A stretch of DNA of 64,000 nt from an uncultured Rhizobium sp. (GTDB lineage Bacteria > Pseudomonadota > Alphaproteobacteria > Rhizobiales > Rhizobiaceae), in contig CAMFHE010000005.1 in assembly GCA_945952045.1 (NCBI GenBank), positions 62,001-126,000 on the forward strand, given 5' to 3'. The stretch's first letter is position 1, and the number at the start of each line of letters is the position of its first letter. Positions 56,447-64,000 of this stretch are shown one piece after another. The position numbers and the translations under genes were made by a program. The notes under the pieces are model-generated. The model was not told the origin of the DNA. It did no database searches and saw nothing but the letters and a program-made list of their open reading frames with translations.

Positions 56447-57148
56447 ATGCACGCAAAGTCAGTGCCGGTCACAGGGGAGGCCGGCGGGGGAGGGATCGCA
56501 TTCAGCGCCTCCGCCGAACTGGGGCGTTTAGCGCGAGAATTTCGTTTTTCCCACCATCTGCTCACCCGTTTTCCCTTCGGCGATCGCCAGGATTTTGCCG
56601 GCAACTGTCTGGTGACCGACTGGCCGCAATTCTTGCTTGATCGCTACGATGCCGGCGACGCCTTCTGGGATTGCGATCTCGTGGCGCATCTGAAGCAGAC
56701 GGTCATGCCCGTCTTCCTGCGCGGCGCGTTTACCCGCAGCCCGGCGGCGGGCGAATTGCCGGCCGTGTTCGTCAGCCATGGGCTGGCCAACACCTGGGCG
56801 ATTTCTCTGCATGATCAACGCCTGCGCCATTATATCCTGGCGCTGTCCGGCCAGCGTGAAGCGCCATCGCTGGAAGAGTCGCGGCAGTTGCTCTACCGCG
56901 CCCACCAGATCGTTGACGGCTTCGGGCGACAGGACGAGCCGGGCGAGCGGCAGATTGAGCGGCTCAGCGGCCGCGAGATCGAGTGTCTGCGCTGGTCGGC
57001 TGCGGGAAAAAGCAGCGAGGAGATCGCCATCATCCTCGACATCTCCGCCCATACGGTCGCGACCTATTTGAAAAGCGCGATGCGCAAGCTCGATGCCGTC
57101 AACCGCATGCAGGCCGTGGCGCGCGCCTGCCGTTATCGGCTTCTCTGA
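56447..57148 (+). CDS. LuxR-type transcriptional regulator
   Basis: 233 residues from ATG 56447, preceded by AAGGAGTAG. The N-terminal half resembles an autoinducer-binding domain (VTDWPQFLLDRYDAGDAFWD, the W-Y-D spacing of LuxR proteins). The C-terminal GerE HTH is clear: LSGREIECLRWSAAGKSSEE then IAIILDISAHTVATYLKSAM and KLDAVNRMQAVARA. No luxI synthase is nearby, so it is a solo candidate. It is convergent with an ExoY-like transferase gene. Confidence 0.9.
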   Translation: MHAKSVPVTGEAGGGGIAFSASAELGRLAREFRFSHHLLTRFPFGDRQDFAGNCLVTDWPQFLLDRYDAGDAFWDCDLVAHLKQTVMPVFLRGAFTRSPAAGELPAVFVSHGLANTWAISLHDQRLRHYILALSGQREAPSLEESRQLLYRAHQIVDGFGRQDEPGERQIERLSGREIECLRWSAAGKSSEEIAIILDISAHTVATYLKSAMRKLDAVNRMQAVARACRYRLL

Positions 57149-57194
57149 CGACCTTAGTTTTACAGTGAACCGGAGCGACTGCCGGCAAAGGGTT

Positions 57195-57893
57195 TCAAAA
57201 GCCTTTGCCGCCGCGCATTTCGGAGACGATCGTGCCGACGATGATGCGTATGTCGAGAAGCAGCGAATAATTTTCCACATAATGGAGATCGGCTTCGATG
57301 CGCGCCCGCGCCCGGTCGGCGCGATCGGTGGGACCGCGCAGGCCCTTCATCTGTGCAAGTCCGGTCATGCCGGGGCGCACCACATGGCGGGCATGATAGT
57401 CCGGCACGAGTTGTTCATAGAGAACGCCAGCGGCCAGCATGCCCACGGCATGGCAACGCGGCCCGACAAGCGACATGTCGCCCTTGAGCACGTTCAGAAG
57501 CTGCGGCAACTCGTCGAGATTGGTGCGGCGAATGACGGCGCCGATCCGCGTCACGCGCGGATCGTTGAGGACCGTCTGGGCGACACCTGAACTATCGCCC
57601 AGCTCCGACCGCATCGAGCGGAACTTGTAGACCTTGAAAACCCGCCCGTTGCGCCCCCAGCGTCGCTGGGTGAAGACGGGCGATCCCGGGCTTTCGAGGC
57701 GAATAAGGGCCGCCAGCGCCAGAAGCAGCGGAAGCAGCACCACGAGACCGACGCCCGCCAGCAGGATATCCAGCAATCGCTTGATCGCGAACTGCAGCCA
57801 ACGGCCGCCGGCGCGCGATCGCAGATACCCTCGCCGGGTCCTGCGATAGTCGTCATGGTTGTGGAAATCGCTGACAGCCAAGGTGCCTCTCAC
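57195..57893 (-). CDS. ExoY-like undecaprenyl-phosphate sugar phosphotransferase
   Basis: 232 residues. One membrane helix (about 42-62, [20 protein letters not shown]) precedes the cytoplasmic catalytic domain with [38 protein letters not shown] and [15 protein letters not shown]. Such enzymes load the first sugar onto undecaprenyl phosphate to start exopolysaccharide or O-antigen synthesis. No other polysaccharide genes adjoin it, so it may be a lone initiator. A perfect CtrA-type box lies 66 bases upstream. Confidence 0.92.
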   Translation of the reverse strand: MRGTLAVSDFHNHDDYRRTRRGYLRSRAGGRWLQFAIKRLLDILLAGVGLVVLLPLLLALAALIRLESPGSPVFTQRRWGRNGRVFKVYKFRSMRSELGDSSGVAQTVLNDPRVTRIGAVIRRTNLDELPQLLNVLKGDMSLVGPRCHAVGMLAAGVLYEQLVPDYHARHVVRPGMTGLAQMKGLRGPTDRADRARARIEADLHYVENYSLLLDIRIIVGTIVSEMRGGKGF

Positions 57894-57958
57894 ACTGGAC
57901 GAATGAGCCCTCTGTTCGGCGCGGAGTAAAGCATGACTTTGCGAATGCCGCCAGTATG

Positions 57959-57973
57959 TTAACGAAGGATTAA
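57959..57973 (-). promoter_or_regulatory. perfect CtrA-type box upstream of the sugar transferase
   Basis: TTAA-CGAAGGA-TTAA exactly fits TTAA-N7-TTAA. It lies 66 bases upstream of the sugar transferase start at 57893 and 61 bases before the end of the next gene. Confidence 0.6.
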
Positions 57974-58033
57974 CCCAAAAAGACGGGCCGGATCGCGTGA
58001 ATCTAGCCCTTTTGGCGCTACAGCCGCTGATTG

Positions 58034-59074
58034 CTATTCCAATGCAATCTGCAATCGGGTTCCGGTTGTGCCATAATGAACCATGGATGTGCCAAAATGT
58101 GACAGATGGAGCCAGTCGCCTGAAGTGAGCGATGCAAGCGCCTCGGTGGAGCAGCTCGTCTCGGTTCCGCCGGTCCCGGTCTTGCGAATGCGCGCGAGAC
58201 TTGCACCGTCATTGCGGATGAGATCGACGCCGTGGGCGGCGCTGGCGCTGGATGCAAGCGTCAGGCAAAGCCGGTACACGCCAGTTTCCGGCACCAGGAG
58301 CCTGAGGCCGGTGCCGCCGGCGACCGTCGTACCGAGCGCAACGTCGCCCTGCGCCAGCGAGAGGCTGTCGAAGCCGACCGCATCGCCATCGCTGCGGCTG
58401 ACGCTGCCGGCGGATTTGGCCGCCTCGCCGAGCGGACGATGGGGTTGGTGGACATAGCCGTTGCCAGATACCGCCAGCGCCGTGCGCCAGCTTGCGCCAT
58501 CTGCGCTCACCTTGAAGGACAGGGCGTCCTCGCCGGCAAGGCCGATTTCGGCGCGGCCGGACCAGTCGCTCTGGAAGAGCAGCGTTGCGGTGTCGGCCAT
58601 CGAGGCCTTGTTGATCTTCAGCTGATGGCCGGCGCCGGCATGGGTGAGCAGGATCGCCGGGGAGGAAACCGCAAGGCGATTGGTCGCATCGGCGCTGGTG
58701 GCGATGCCGAGCAGCTGCATCATGCCCTCTGCCGGCAAGGGCTGTTCGATCCAGCCGCCGCCGTCATGCAGGGCAAGGGTCTGCGTATCGGCCCGCCATG
58801 CCCGCCAGCCGGCGCGCGGCTGGATGAAAATCCAGGCGCCATCCTGACGAAGCGCCAGTCTTCCGGCCTGTCCTGTCCAGTCGCCGGTCGCAGGCGCCGT
58901 CACCGCAAAGACATTGCCTTCGGCCGGCGAGGGCGGCGGCGCGGCCATCGCGGCCATGACGGTCAGCTGCACGATGGCATCCAGCCGCTGCAGCGCCTCG
59001 TTATGGGTGACATGCTTTTGCGCCTGCGAGGGCAGGATATAGGAAAGGGAAAGATTTGCGGTCTGCTCGCTCAT
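58034..59074 (-). CDS. DUF2793 protein (phage-tail or surface-adhesin type)
   Basis: 346 residues. The first part (about 1-110) has the DUF2793 pattern: LSLSYILPSQAQKHVTHNEA, LQRLDAIVQLTV, then GNVFAVTAPATGDWTGQAGR and WIFIQPRAGWRAWR. The C-terminal part (about 215-346) is beta-rich, with AVGFDSLSLAQGDVALGTTV and WLHLSHFGTSMVHYGTTGTR, suggesting a jelly-roll (C1q-like) head. DUF2793 occurs in phage-tail or gene-transfer-agent contexts, but no phage genes are here. No signal peptide is visible. Confidence 0.75.
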   Translation of the reverse strand: MSEQTANLSLSYILPSQAQKHVTHNEALQRLDAIVQLTVMAAMAAPPPSPAEGNVFAVTAPATGDWTGQAGRLALRQDGAWIFIQPRAGWRAWRADTQTLALHDGGGWIEQPLPAEGMMQLLGIATSADATNRLAVSSPAILLTHAGAGHQLKINKASMADTATLLFQSDWSGRAEIGLAGEDALSFKVSADGASWRTALAVSGNGYVHQPHRPLGEAAKSAGSVSRSDGDAVGFDSLSLAQGDVALGTTVAGGTGLRLLVPETGVYRLCLTLASSASAAHGVDLIRNDGASLARIRKTGTGGTETSCSTEALASLTSGDWLHLSHFGTSMVHYGTTGTRLQIALE

Positions 59075-59166
59075 GCCGGTCTCCGTTTAGTGGACGGGCG
59101 TGAGTATGGACCGGCGCGATCCTCAGAGGATCGACGGGGACGTTTTGTTGGGCGTCAACGTCAGAA

Positions 59167-59940
59167 TCAGGGGCGACGGCCGAAGGCGATGAAATGCGGA
59201 TTGCAGAAGCGTTCGCCATTGTCGTTCGTCTTGCCGTAGACGAGCGGTTCGCTTTCGGAGCCGAGCGTCATGCCGCCGGCGGCGCGCAGGATGGCGTCGC
59301 CGGCCGCGGTGTCCCATTCCATCGTGCGGGTAAAGCGCGGATAGATATCGGCCTCGCCCTCGGCCAGCAGACAGAATTTCAGCGAGGAGCCGCTGTAGCG
59401 ACAGCCGGAAATGCCCTGCGCATCGAGATAGGTCTCGACATCGCTGGAGCGGTGCGAGCGGCTGGCGACGGCCACGACCGGGGTGCCTGGGTAGCGCGCA
59501 TGGATCGGGTGGCGGCCGACCACTTGGAAATCGTGGATCTCCAGCTTTTCGGCATGGCCGCCATCGGCGACATAGGCGACGTCGCGCGCCGGCGCATAGA
59601 CGATGCCGGCCACCGGCTTGCCGTCGCGGATCAAGGCAATGTTCACGGTGAAATCCGCATTCTGCGCGATGAATTCCTTGGTGCCGTCGAGCGGATCGAC
59701 GAGGAAGAATTCGCCGCCGTTGATATCGGGCATGACGCCGGCCGCAACACTTTCCTCGGCGACAACGGGAATGTCGGGGAAGTGCGCCCTGAGATGGCGT
59801 AGGATAATGTCTTCGGCGCGTTCGTCGGCTTCTGTCACCGGCGAAGCGTCGGGCTTGAGGCTGACGGTCGCGCCGGCGCGGTATATCTCGATGATGGCGT
59901 GGCCGGCCTCGAGAGCGGCGGTTTCGAAAACGGTCAGCAT
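59167..59940 (-). CDS. cysQ: 3'(2'),5'-bisphosphate nucleotidase CysQ
   Basis: 257 residues. It is an inositol monophosphatase fold with metal-binding Glu-Glu in VVAEESVAAG, FFLVDPLDGTKEFIAQNADF, and C-terminal MEWDTAAGDAILRAAGG. It removes a phosphate from 3'-phosphoadenosine 5'-phosphate, a by-product of sulfate assimilation. The gene is monocistronic and divergent from soxB. Confidence 0.93.
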   Translation of the reverse strand: MLTVFETAALEAGHAIIEIYRAGATVSLKPDASPVTEADERAEDIILRHLRAHFPDIPVVAEESVAAGVMPDINGGEFFLVDPLDGTKEFIAQNADFTVNIALIRDGKPVAGIVYAPARDVAYVADGGHAEKLEIHDFQVVGRHPIHARYPGTPVVAVASRSHRSSDVETYLDAQGISGCRYSGSSLKFCLLAEGEADIYPRFTRTMEWDTAAGDAILRAAGGMTLGSESEPLVYGKTNDNGERFCNPHFIAFGRRP

Positions 59941-60270
59941 GGGCTTTCATCAACTCCGGCGAACGTGCCTGCATGTCGGAAACGGTACGCCAATCCTGAT
60001 ATAGGAAGGCGGAGCCGGAATTTCGACATAAAACGGCATCGGGGTTGCTTATCGGCTTTGATCGCCGTGCGCGAAGGGAATTTTTCCGCATTTGCCGGCG
60101 ACGTTACGATTCTATGCCTTGCGTGCAAAATCGGCACAACCCCGATCCGGCGCGATGCAGAAATCCCACAGCCGGCCGGCGAGTGCGGCTGCGACATTTT
60201 TTTGCCGCTCCAAGACTTGTCGTTTCAGCTTCATGTGCAATGGTGCGGCCATTCTACCCATGGAAATGCG

Positions 60271-61524
60271 ATGCGTTACTCAGCTCTCTCCATCCTCGCC
60301 CAGGCTTTTTCAGGCAATCGCGACTGGAAGCCCGCCTGGCGCGAACCCGATCCCAAGCCTCACTACGATGTCATTATCGTCGGTGGCGGGGGCCATGGCC
60401 TGGCGACCGCCTATTATCTGGCAAAGGAGCACGGCATCACCAATGTCGCCGTGCTGGAAAAAGGCTATATCGGCTCCGGCAATGTCGGGCGCAACACGAC
60501 CATCATCCGCTCGAACTATCTGCTGGAAGGCAACGAGCCCTTTTACGAAATGTCGATGCAGCTCTGGGAAGGGTTGGAGAAGGATCTGAACTACAATGCG
60601 ATGGTGTCGCAGCGCGGCATCGTCAATCTGTTCCATTCCGACGGCCAGCGCGACGCCTATGCGCGGCGCGGCAACGCCATGATGATCCATGGCGTCGATG
60701 CGGCGCTGCTCGACCGGGAGCAGCTGCGCCGGATGATGCCCTATCTCAATTTCGACCATGCCCGTTTCCCAATCCTCGGTGGCCTCTATCAGAAGCGCGG
60801 CGGAACGGCCCGGCATGACGCGGTCGCCTGGGGATATGCGCGCGGCGCAGATAGCCGCGGCGTCGATATCATCCAGCATTGCGAGGTGACCGGCATCCGT
60901 CGCGGGCCGGACGGCGCGGCGATCGGCGTCGAGACGACGCGCGGCTTCATCGGCTGCAACAAGCTGGCACTCGCCGCTGCCGGCAACACGACCACGGTCG
61001 GGCGCATGGCCGATCTGGAACTCCCCATCGAGACGCATGTGCTGCAGGCCTTCGTCACCGAGGGGCTGAAGCCTGTCATCGATCAGGTCATCACCTATGG
61101 CGCCGGCCATTTCTACATTTCGCAGTCGGACAAGGGCGGCTTGGTCTTCGGCGCCGACATCGACTACTATTCCTCCTATGCCCAGCGCGGCAATCTGGCG
61201 ACCGTCGAGCATACGCTGGAGGAGGGGGTGGCGCTGATCCCCGGCCTGTCGCGGGTGCGCGTGCTTCGCGCCTGGGGTGGCGTGATGGACATGTCGATGG
61301 ACGGCTCGCCGATCATCGACCGCACGCCGGTCGACAATCTCTACCTGAATTGCGGCTGGTGCTACGGCGGCTTCAAGGCGACGCCGGCCTCGGGCTTCTG
61401 CTTCGCGCATCTGATCGCCCGCAACGAAAGCCATCCCGTCGCCCGCTTCCTGCGCCTCGACCGGTTCGAGCGCGGGTTCCCAATCGACGAGGGCGGCAAA
61501 GGCCCGCAGCCGAATTTGCATTGA
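60271..61524 (+). CDS. soxB: sarcosine oxidase beta subunit SoxB
   Basis: 417 residues from ATG 60271 (MRYSALSILAQAFSGNRDWK), the length usual for SoxB; the open frame upstream is long but unrelated. The FAD-binding Rossmann motif is DVIIVGGGGHGLATAYYLAK, followed by EKGYIGSGNVGRNTTIIRSN. Later features are FGADIDYYSSYAQRGN, LRAWGGVMDMSMDGSPI and NCGWCYGGFKATPASGF. The heterotetrameric enzyme demethylates sarcosine to glycine, formaldehyde (or methylene-THF) and H2O2. soxD and soxA follow. Confidence 0.96.
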   Translation: MRYSALSILAQAFSGNRDWKPAWREPDPKPHYDVIIVGGGGHGLATAYYLAKEHGITNVAVLEKGYIGSGNVGRNTTIIRSNYLLEGNEPFYEMSMQLWEGLEKDLNYNAMVSQRGIVNLFHSDGQRDAYARRGNAMMIHGVDAALLDREQLRRMMPYLNFDHARFPILGGLYQKRGGTARHDAVAWGYARGADSRGVDIIQHCEVTGIRRGPDGAAIGVETTRGFIGCNKLALAAAGNTTTVGRMADLELPIETHVLQAFVTEGLKPVIDQVITYGAGHFYISQSDKGGLVFGADIDYYSSYAQRGNLATVEHTLEEGVALIPGLSRVRVLRAWGGVMDMSMDGSPIIDRTPVDNLYLNCGWCYGGFKATPASGFCFAHLIARNESHPVARFLRLDRFERGFPIDEGGKGPQPNLH

Positions 61525-61547
61525 TTCCGCGAAAAGATGAGACGAGC

Positions 61548-61883
61548 ATGGCAAGCCTGATCCCCTGTCCCCATTGCGGCCTCCGCCCCAAGGAGGAATT
61601 CTCCATTCGCGGCGATGCCTCGCCGGTGCGCCCGGCGCCGACGGCGACCGACGAGGACTGGCACCGCTACGTCCATATCCGCGACAATCCCAGGGGCCAC
61701 ATCGTCGAGCATTGGCATCATGCACTCGGCTGTCGCCGCTGGCTGGTCGTTGAGCGCGACAACCTTTCCCATGAGGTTTTCGGCGTGACCGACGCGGCGG
61801 AGTGGGCGAAAGCTTGTCAGGGAAAAGTGGGAACCGGTTTTCCCGAAAAGACAAGCGAAAAAGCTGAGGGGAGACAAGCATGA
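61548..61883 (+). CDS. soxD: sarcosine oxidase delta subunit SoxD
   Basis: 111 residues from ATG 61548. It carries the zinc-site cysteines in PCPHCGLRPKEEFSIRGDAS, then IRDNPRGHIVEHWHHALGCR with the His/Cys that complete the zinc site, and RWLVVERDN. The last 24 or so residues (about 89-111) are encoded by a dispersed repeat (61813-61857) and following bases, so the tail QGKVGTGFPEKTSEKAE is not family sequence. Its TGA overlaps the soxA ATG (ATGA). Confidence 0.93.
   Translation: MASLIPCPHCGLRPKEEFSIRGDASPVRPAPTATDEDWHRYVHIRDNPRGHIVEHWHHALGCRRWLVVERDNLSHEVFGVTDAAEWAKACQGKVGTGFPEKTSEKAEGRQA
61813..61857 (+). repeat. dispersed palindromic repeat family B, copy 2, inside soxD
   Basis: 45 bp, 41 of 45 identical to 25166-25210, with outer arms GCTTGTC/GACAAGC and inner arms GGGAAAA/TTTTCCC. 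It lies in frame within the 3' end of soxD and stops 23 bases before the soxA ATG. Confidence 0.85.
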
Positions 61884-64000
61884 GCGCGTTTCGTCTCAGC
61901 CATGGCGGTCTGGTGGATCGCAGCCGCAGCATCACCTTTCAGTTCGATGGCGACGAGTTGCGCGGCTATGAGGGCGATACGCTGGCATCGGCGCTGCTGG
62001 CCAGCGATCGCATGCTGGTCGCCCGTTCGTTCAAATATCACCGTCCGCGCGGCATCGTCACGGCAGGTTCGGCCGAACCGAATGCGCTTTTGACCATCGG
62101 CACCGGGGCGCGCAGCGAGGCCAATACCCGCGCCACCGTTCAGGAACTCTATGACGGGCTGGTGGCGAAGAGCCAGAACCGCTGGCCGTCGCTGAAGCAT
62201 GATTTTGGCGCTGTCAACGGCTTGCTGTCGCCCTTCCTCGGCGCAGGCTTCTACTACAAGACCTTCATGTGGCCCTCCGCCTTCTGGGAAAAGGTGTATG
62301 AGCCGATCATCCGCCGCGCCGCCGGCCTCGGCAAGGCGGTGATGGAGGCGGATCCGGATCGCTACGAGAAGGCATGGGCGCATTGCGACCTGCTGGTGAT
62401 CGGCGCCGGTCCCGCCGGCCTGATGGCGGCGCTGACCGCCGCGCGTGCCGGCGCGCGCGTCATCCTCGCCGATGAAGGTTTCAGGCTCGGCGGTTCGCTG
62501 CTGTCGGAACGGGCTTCCATCGGCAATCGCGCCGCCGCGGATTTCGCGCGCGGGCTTCTGGACGAGCTGGAAAGCTTCGACAACGTCACGCTGATGCCGC
62601 GCACCACCGTTTTCGGCTGGTATGACGACAATGTCTTCGGTGCGGTCGAAAAGGTTCAGAAACATCTGGCAAATCCCTCGCCGGATCTGCCGGTCGAGCG
62701 CCTGTGGCGCATCGTCGCCAAGATGGCGATCCTGGCATCCGGGGCCGAGGAGCGGCCGCTGGTCTTCGGCGGAAACGATCGTCCAGGCGTTATGATGGCG
62801 AGTGCGGCGCGCACCTATCTCAACCGTTTCGGCGTCGGCGTCGGTCGCAAGGTTGCCGTCTTCACCAATGGCGGCAGCGGTTATCAGGCGGCGCGGGATC
62901 TCGCCTCGCAAGGGACGGAAATATCAGCCGTTATCGATGGCCGCGTTGCGCCAGGCGATGCGGCACCAACAGGAGTGCGCGTGATTGCCCATGCCGGCGT
63001 CACCAGGACGCTCGGCCGCCATCGCATCGAAGGCCTTGTCGTCGAGCGTTCTGGGCATGAGGCGACGATCGAATGCGATGCGCTGCTGATGTCCGGCGGC
63101 TGGTCGCCGGTCATCCATCTCGCCTGCCAGCGTGGCGCAAAGCCGGTCTGGTCGGATGAAAAGCAGGCTTTCATGGCCCCGGATGTGGACCCGCATCTGC
63201 GGCTGGCCGGCTCGGCGGCCGGGCTATCTTCCGTCACCGATTGCCTGCGTGACGGCGCGGCGAAAGCGCTGGAATGCCTCGCGGCCCTCGGGCGGGCAGC
63301 TTCCGCGCCCGAGATGCCTGATGTCGAAGGTGAGCACGATGCCGGTTTTTCGCCGCTCTGGTATGTGCCGGGCGCCAAGGACAAGGCCTTCGTCGATTTC
63401 CAGAACGACGTTCACATCAAGGATCTGAGCCTCGCCCAGCGCGAGGGTTTCGGCCATATCGAGCATACCAAGCGGTACACGACGAACGGCATGGCGACCG
63501 ACCAGGGAAAGCTCGGCAACGTCAACACGGTCGGCATCATCGCCGGCATGAAGGGCGTGAACCCGGCCGAGATCGGCACGACCACCTTCCGCCCCTTCTA
63601 TACGCCCGTCTCCTTCGGAGCGATGGCTGGCACGGCGCGGGCAAAGCACGCCCGCCCCACCCGAACCTCGCCGCTGCATGGCTGGGCGAAGAAGAACGGC
63701 GCGCAATTCGTCGAGGCGGGCCTGTGGTTCCGTTCCTCCTGGTTCCCGCAAGCGGGCGAAAAGGGCTGGCGCCAGAGCGTCGACCGCGAAGTTCTGGCGG
63801 TGCGCGCCAATGTCGGCATCTGCGATGTCTCGACGCTCGGCAAGATCGAGGTGTTCGGCAAGGACGCCGCCGAATTCCTGAACCGCGTCTATTCCAACGC
63901 CATGCTGAAGCTGCCGGTCGGCCGCGCCCGCTACGGGCTGATGCTGCGCGAAGACGGCATGGTCTATGACGACGGCACCGTCAGCCGTTTCGCCGAGGAC
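61880..64000 (+). CDS. soxA: sarcosine oxidase alpha subunit SoxA (partial)
   Basis: It starts with the ATG at 61880, overlapping the soxD stop, and stays open for 707 codons to the window end; family length is near 1,000. It opens MSAFRLSHGGLVDRSRSITF with the ferredoxin-like N-terminal domain (YEGDTLASALLASDRMLVAR, YHRPRGIVTAGSAEPNALLT). A dinucleotide-binding domain follows (LLVIGAGPAGLMAALTAARA near 175, then LADEGFRLGGSLLSE). The last visible part (EAGLWFRSSWFPQAGEKGWR) is the start of the folate-binding aminomethyltransferase-like domain. soxG should follow beyond the window. Confidence 0.95.
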   Translation, partial: MSAFRLSHGGLVDRSRSITFQFDGDELRGYEGDTLASALLASDRMLVARSFKYHRPRGIVTAGSAEPNALLTIGTGARSEANTRATVQELYDGLVAKSQNRWPSLKHDFGAVNGLLSPFLGAGFYYKTFMWPSAFWEKVYEPIIRRAAGLGKAVMEADPDRYEKAWAHCDLLVIGAGPAGLMAALTAARAGARVILADEGFRLGGSLLSERASIGNRAAADFARGLLDELESFDNVTLMPRTTVFGWYDDNVFGAVEKVQKHLANPSPDLPVERLWRIVAKMAILASGAEERPLVFGGNDRPGVMMASAARTYLNRFGVGVGRKVAVFTNGGSGYQAARDLASQGTEISAVIDGRVAPGDAAPTGVRVIAHAGVTRTLGRHRIEGLVVERSGHEATIECDALLMSGGWSPVIHLACQRGAKPVWSDEKQAFMAPDVDPHLRLAGSAAGLSSVTDCLRDGAAKALECLAALGRAASAPEMPDVEGEHDAGFSPLWYVPGAKDKAFVDFQNDVHIKDLSLAQREGFGHIEHTKRYTTNGMATDQGKLGNVNTVGIIAGMKGVNPAEIGTTTFRPFYTPVSFGAMAGTARAKHARPTRTSPLHGWAKKNGAQFVEAGLWFRSSWFPQAGEKGWRQSVDREVLAVRANVGICDVSTLGKIEVFGKDAAEFLNRVYSNAMLKLPVGRARYGLMLREDGMVYDDGTVSRFAED

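Noticed and set aside
57183-57211. CGGCAAAGG...CCTTTGCCG hairpin between luxR-type and sugar transferase genes as a terminator
   Set aside because: It spans the coding end of the sugar transferase and has no T-run on either side.
60310-61935. A 541-codon open frame opposite soxB and soxD
   Set aside because: SoxB and SoxD are complete and recognisable on the plus strand; the antisense frame has no family features.

Overview
The window is GC-rich, densely coded alphaproteobacterial chromosome. It is most likely from the Rhizobiaceae (Rhizobium/Agrobacterium/Sinorhizobium relatives). Supporting signs are the paired rkpK and lpsL genes for UDP-glucuronate and UDP-galacturonate, the ctrA-chpT-sciP cell-cycle genes with CtrA-type TTAA-N7-TTAA boxes and a cluster of CcrM-type GANTC sites, an rpoH1-type sigma factor next to rluD, a serC leader hairpin pair, and a sarcosine oxidase soxB-soxD-soxA operon. 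Most genes are housekeeping and intact. Two are cut by the window edges: a stress-protein gene on the left and soxA on the right.

Layout. 1-4.9 kb: a split-barrel flavin protein (partial), a YebC regulator, a flavin monooxygenase-like enzyme and a chemoreceptor. 5-15.9 kb: ruvC-ruvA-ruvB (Holliday junction processing), a NUDIX hydrolase, then the cell-envelope run ybgC, tolQ, tolR, tolA, tolB, pal, cpoB, followed by tilS. 16-19.6 kb: ftsH and glmM. 19.8-22 kb: two tandem outer-membrane beta-barrel proteins, each behind a perfect CtrA-type box, and a small unknown. 22.2-28.5 kb: serC-serA with an RNA leader, mnmA, an elongator tRNA-Met behind a strong promoter, a 46-residue membrane protein and a sugar O-acetyltransferase. 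28.6-33.2 kb: an XRE regulator and two large convergent secreted-type proteins that share a DUF4214 N-terminus; one looks like an S-layer protein and the other carries RTX repeats. 33.4-37.5 kb: lpsL and rkpK, two small genes and a 264 bp nested palindromic element. 37.5-44.7 kb: a CNNM/CorC-type membrane protein, a DMT transporter, purA, an 820-residue acidic/proline-rich membrane protein and a GNAT enzyme. 44.7-51.5 kb: rpoH, a WYL regulator divergent from a DMT transporter, rluD, a small membrane protein, a SpoU methyltransferase and a coiled-coil membrane protein. 51.5-56 kb: a DUF1134 protein and the cell-cycle set chpT, an atypical receiver protein, ctrA, a FliJ-like protein, a small GNAT and sciP. 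56.4-60 kb: a LuxR-type regulator, an ExoY-like sugar transferase, a DUF2793 protein and cysQ. 60.3-64 kb: soxB, soxD and the start of soxA.

How the parts connect. ChpT passes phosphate to CtrA, and SciP is the CtrA antagonist known from Caulobacter. Four perfect TTAA-N7-TTAA boxes lie in front of surface genes: both OMPs, the RTX/DUF4214 protein and the sugar transferase. Near matches lie in front of chpT, the receiver gene, ctrA, sciP and the chemoreceptor. This suggests that CtrA governs a set of surface and motility genes within this window. It is inference from sequence only.

Intergenic DNA carries at least two dispersed palindromic repeat families: family A with six copies, mostly abutting gene 3' ends, and family B with two copies, one of which forms part of the soxD reading frame. 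There is also a triple set of compensated mini-palindromes after tolB. No CRISPR array, rRNA operon, prophage or complete insertion sequence was seen.
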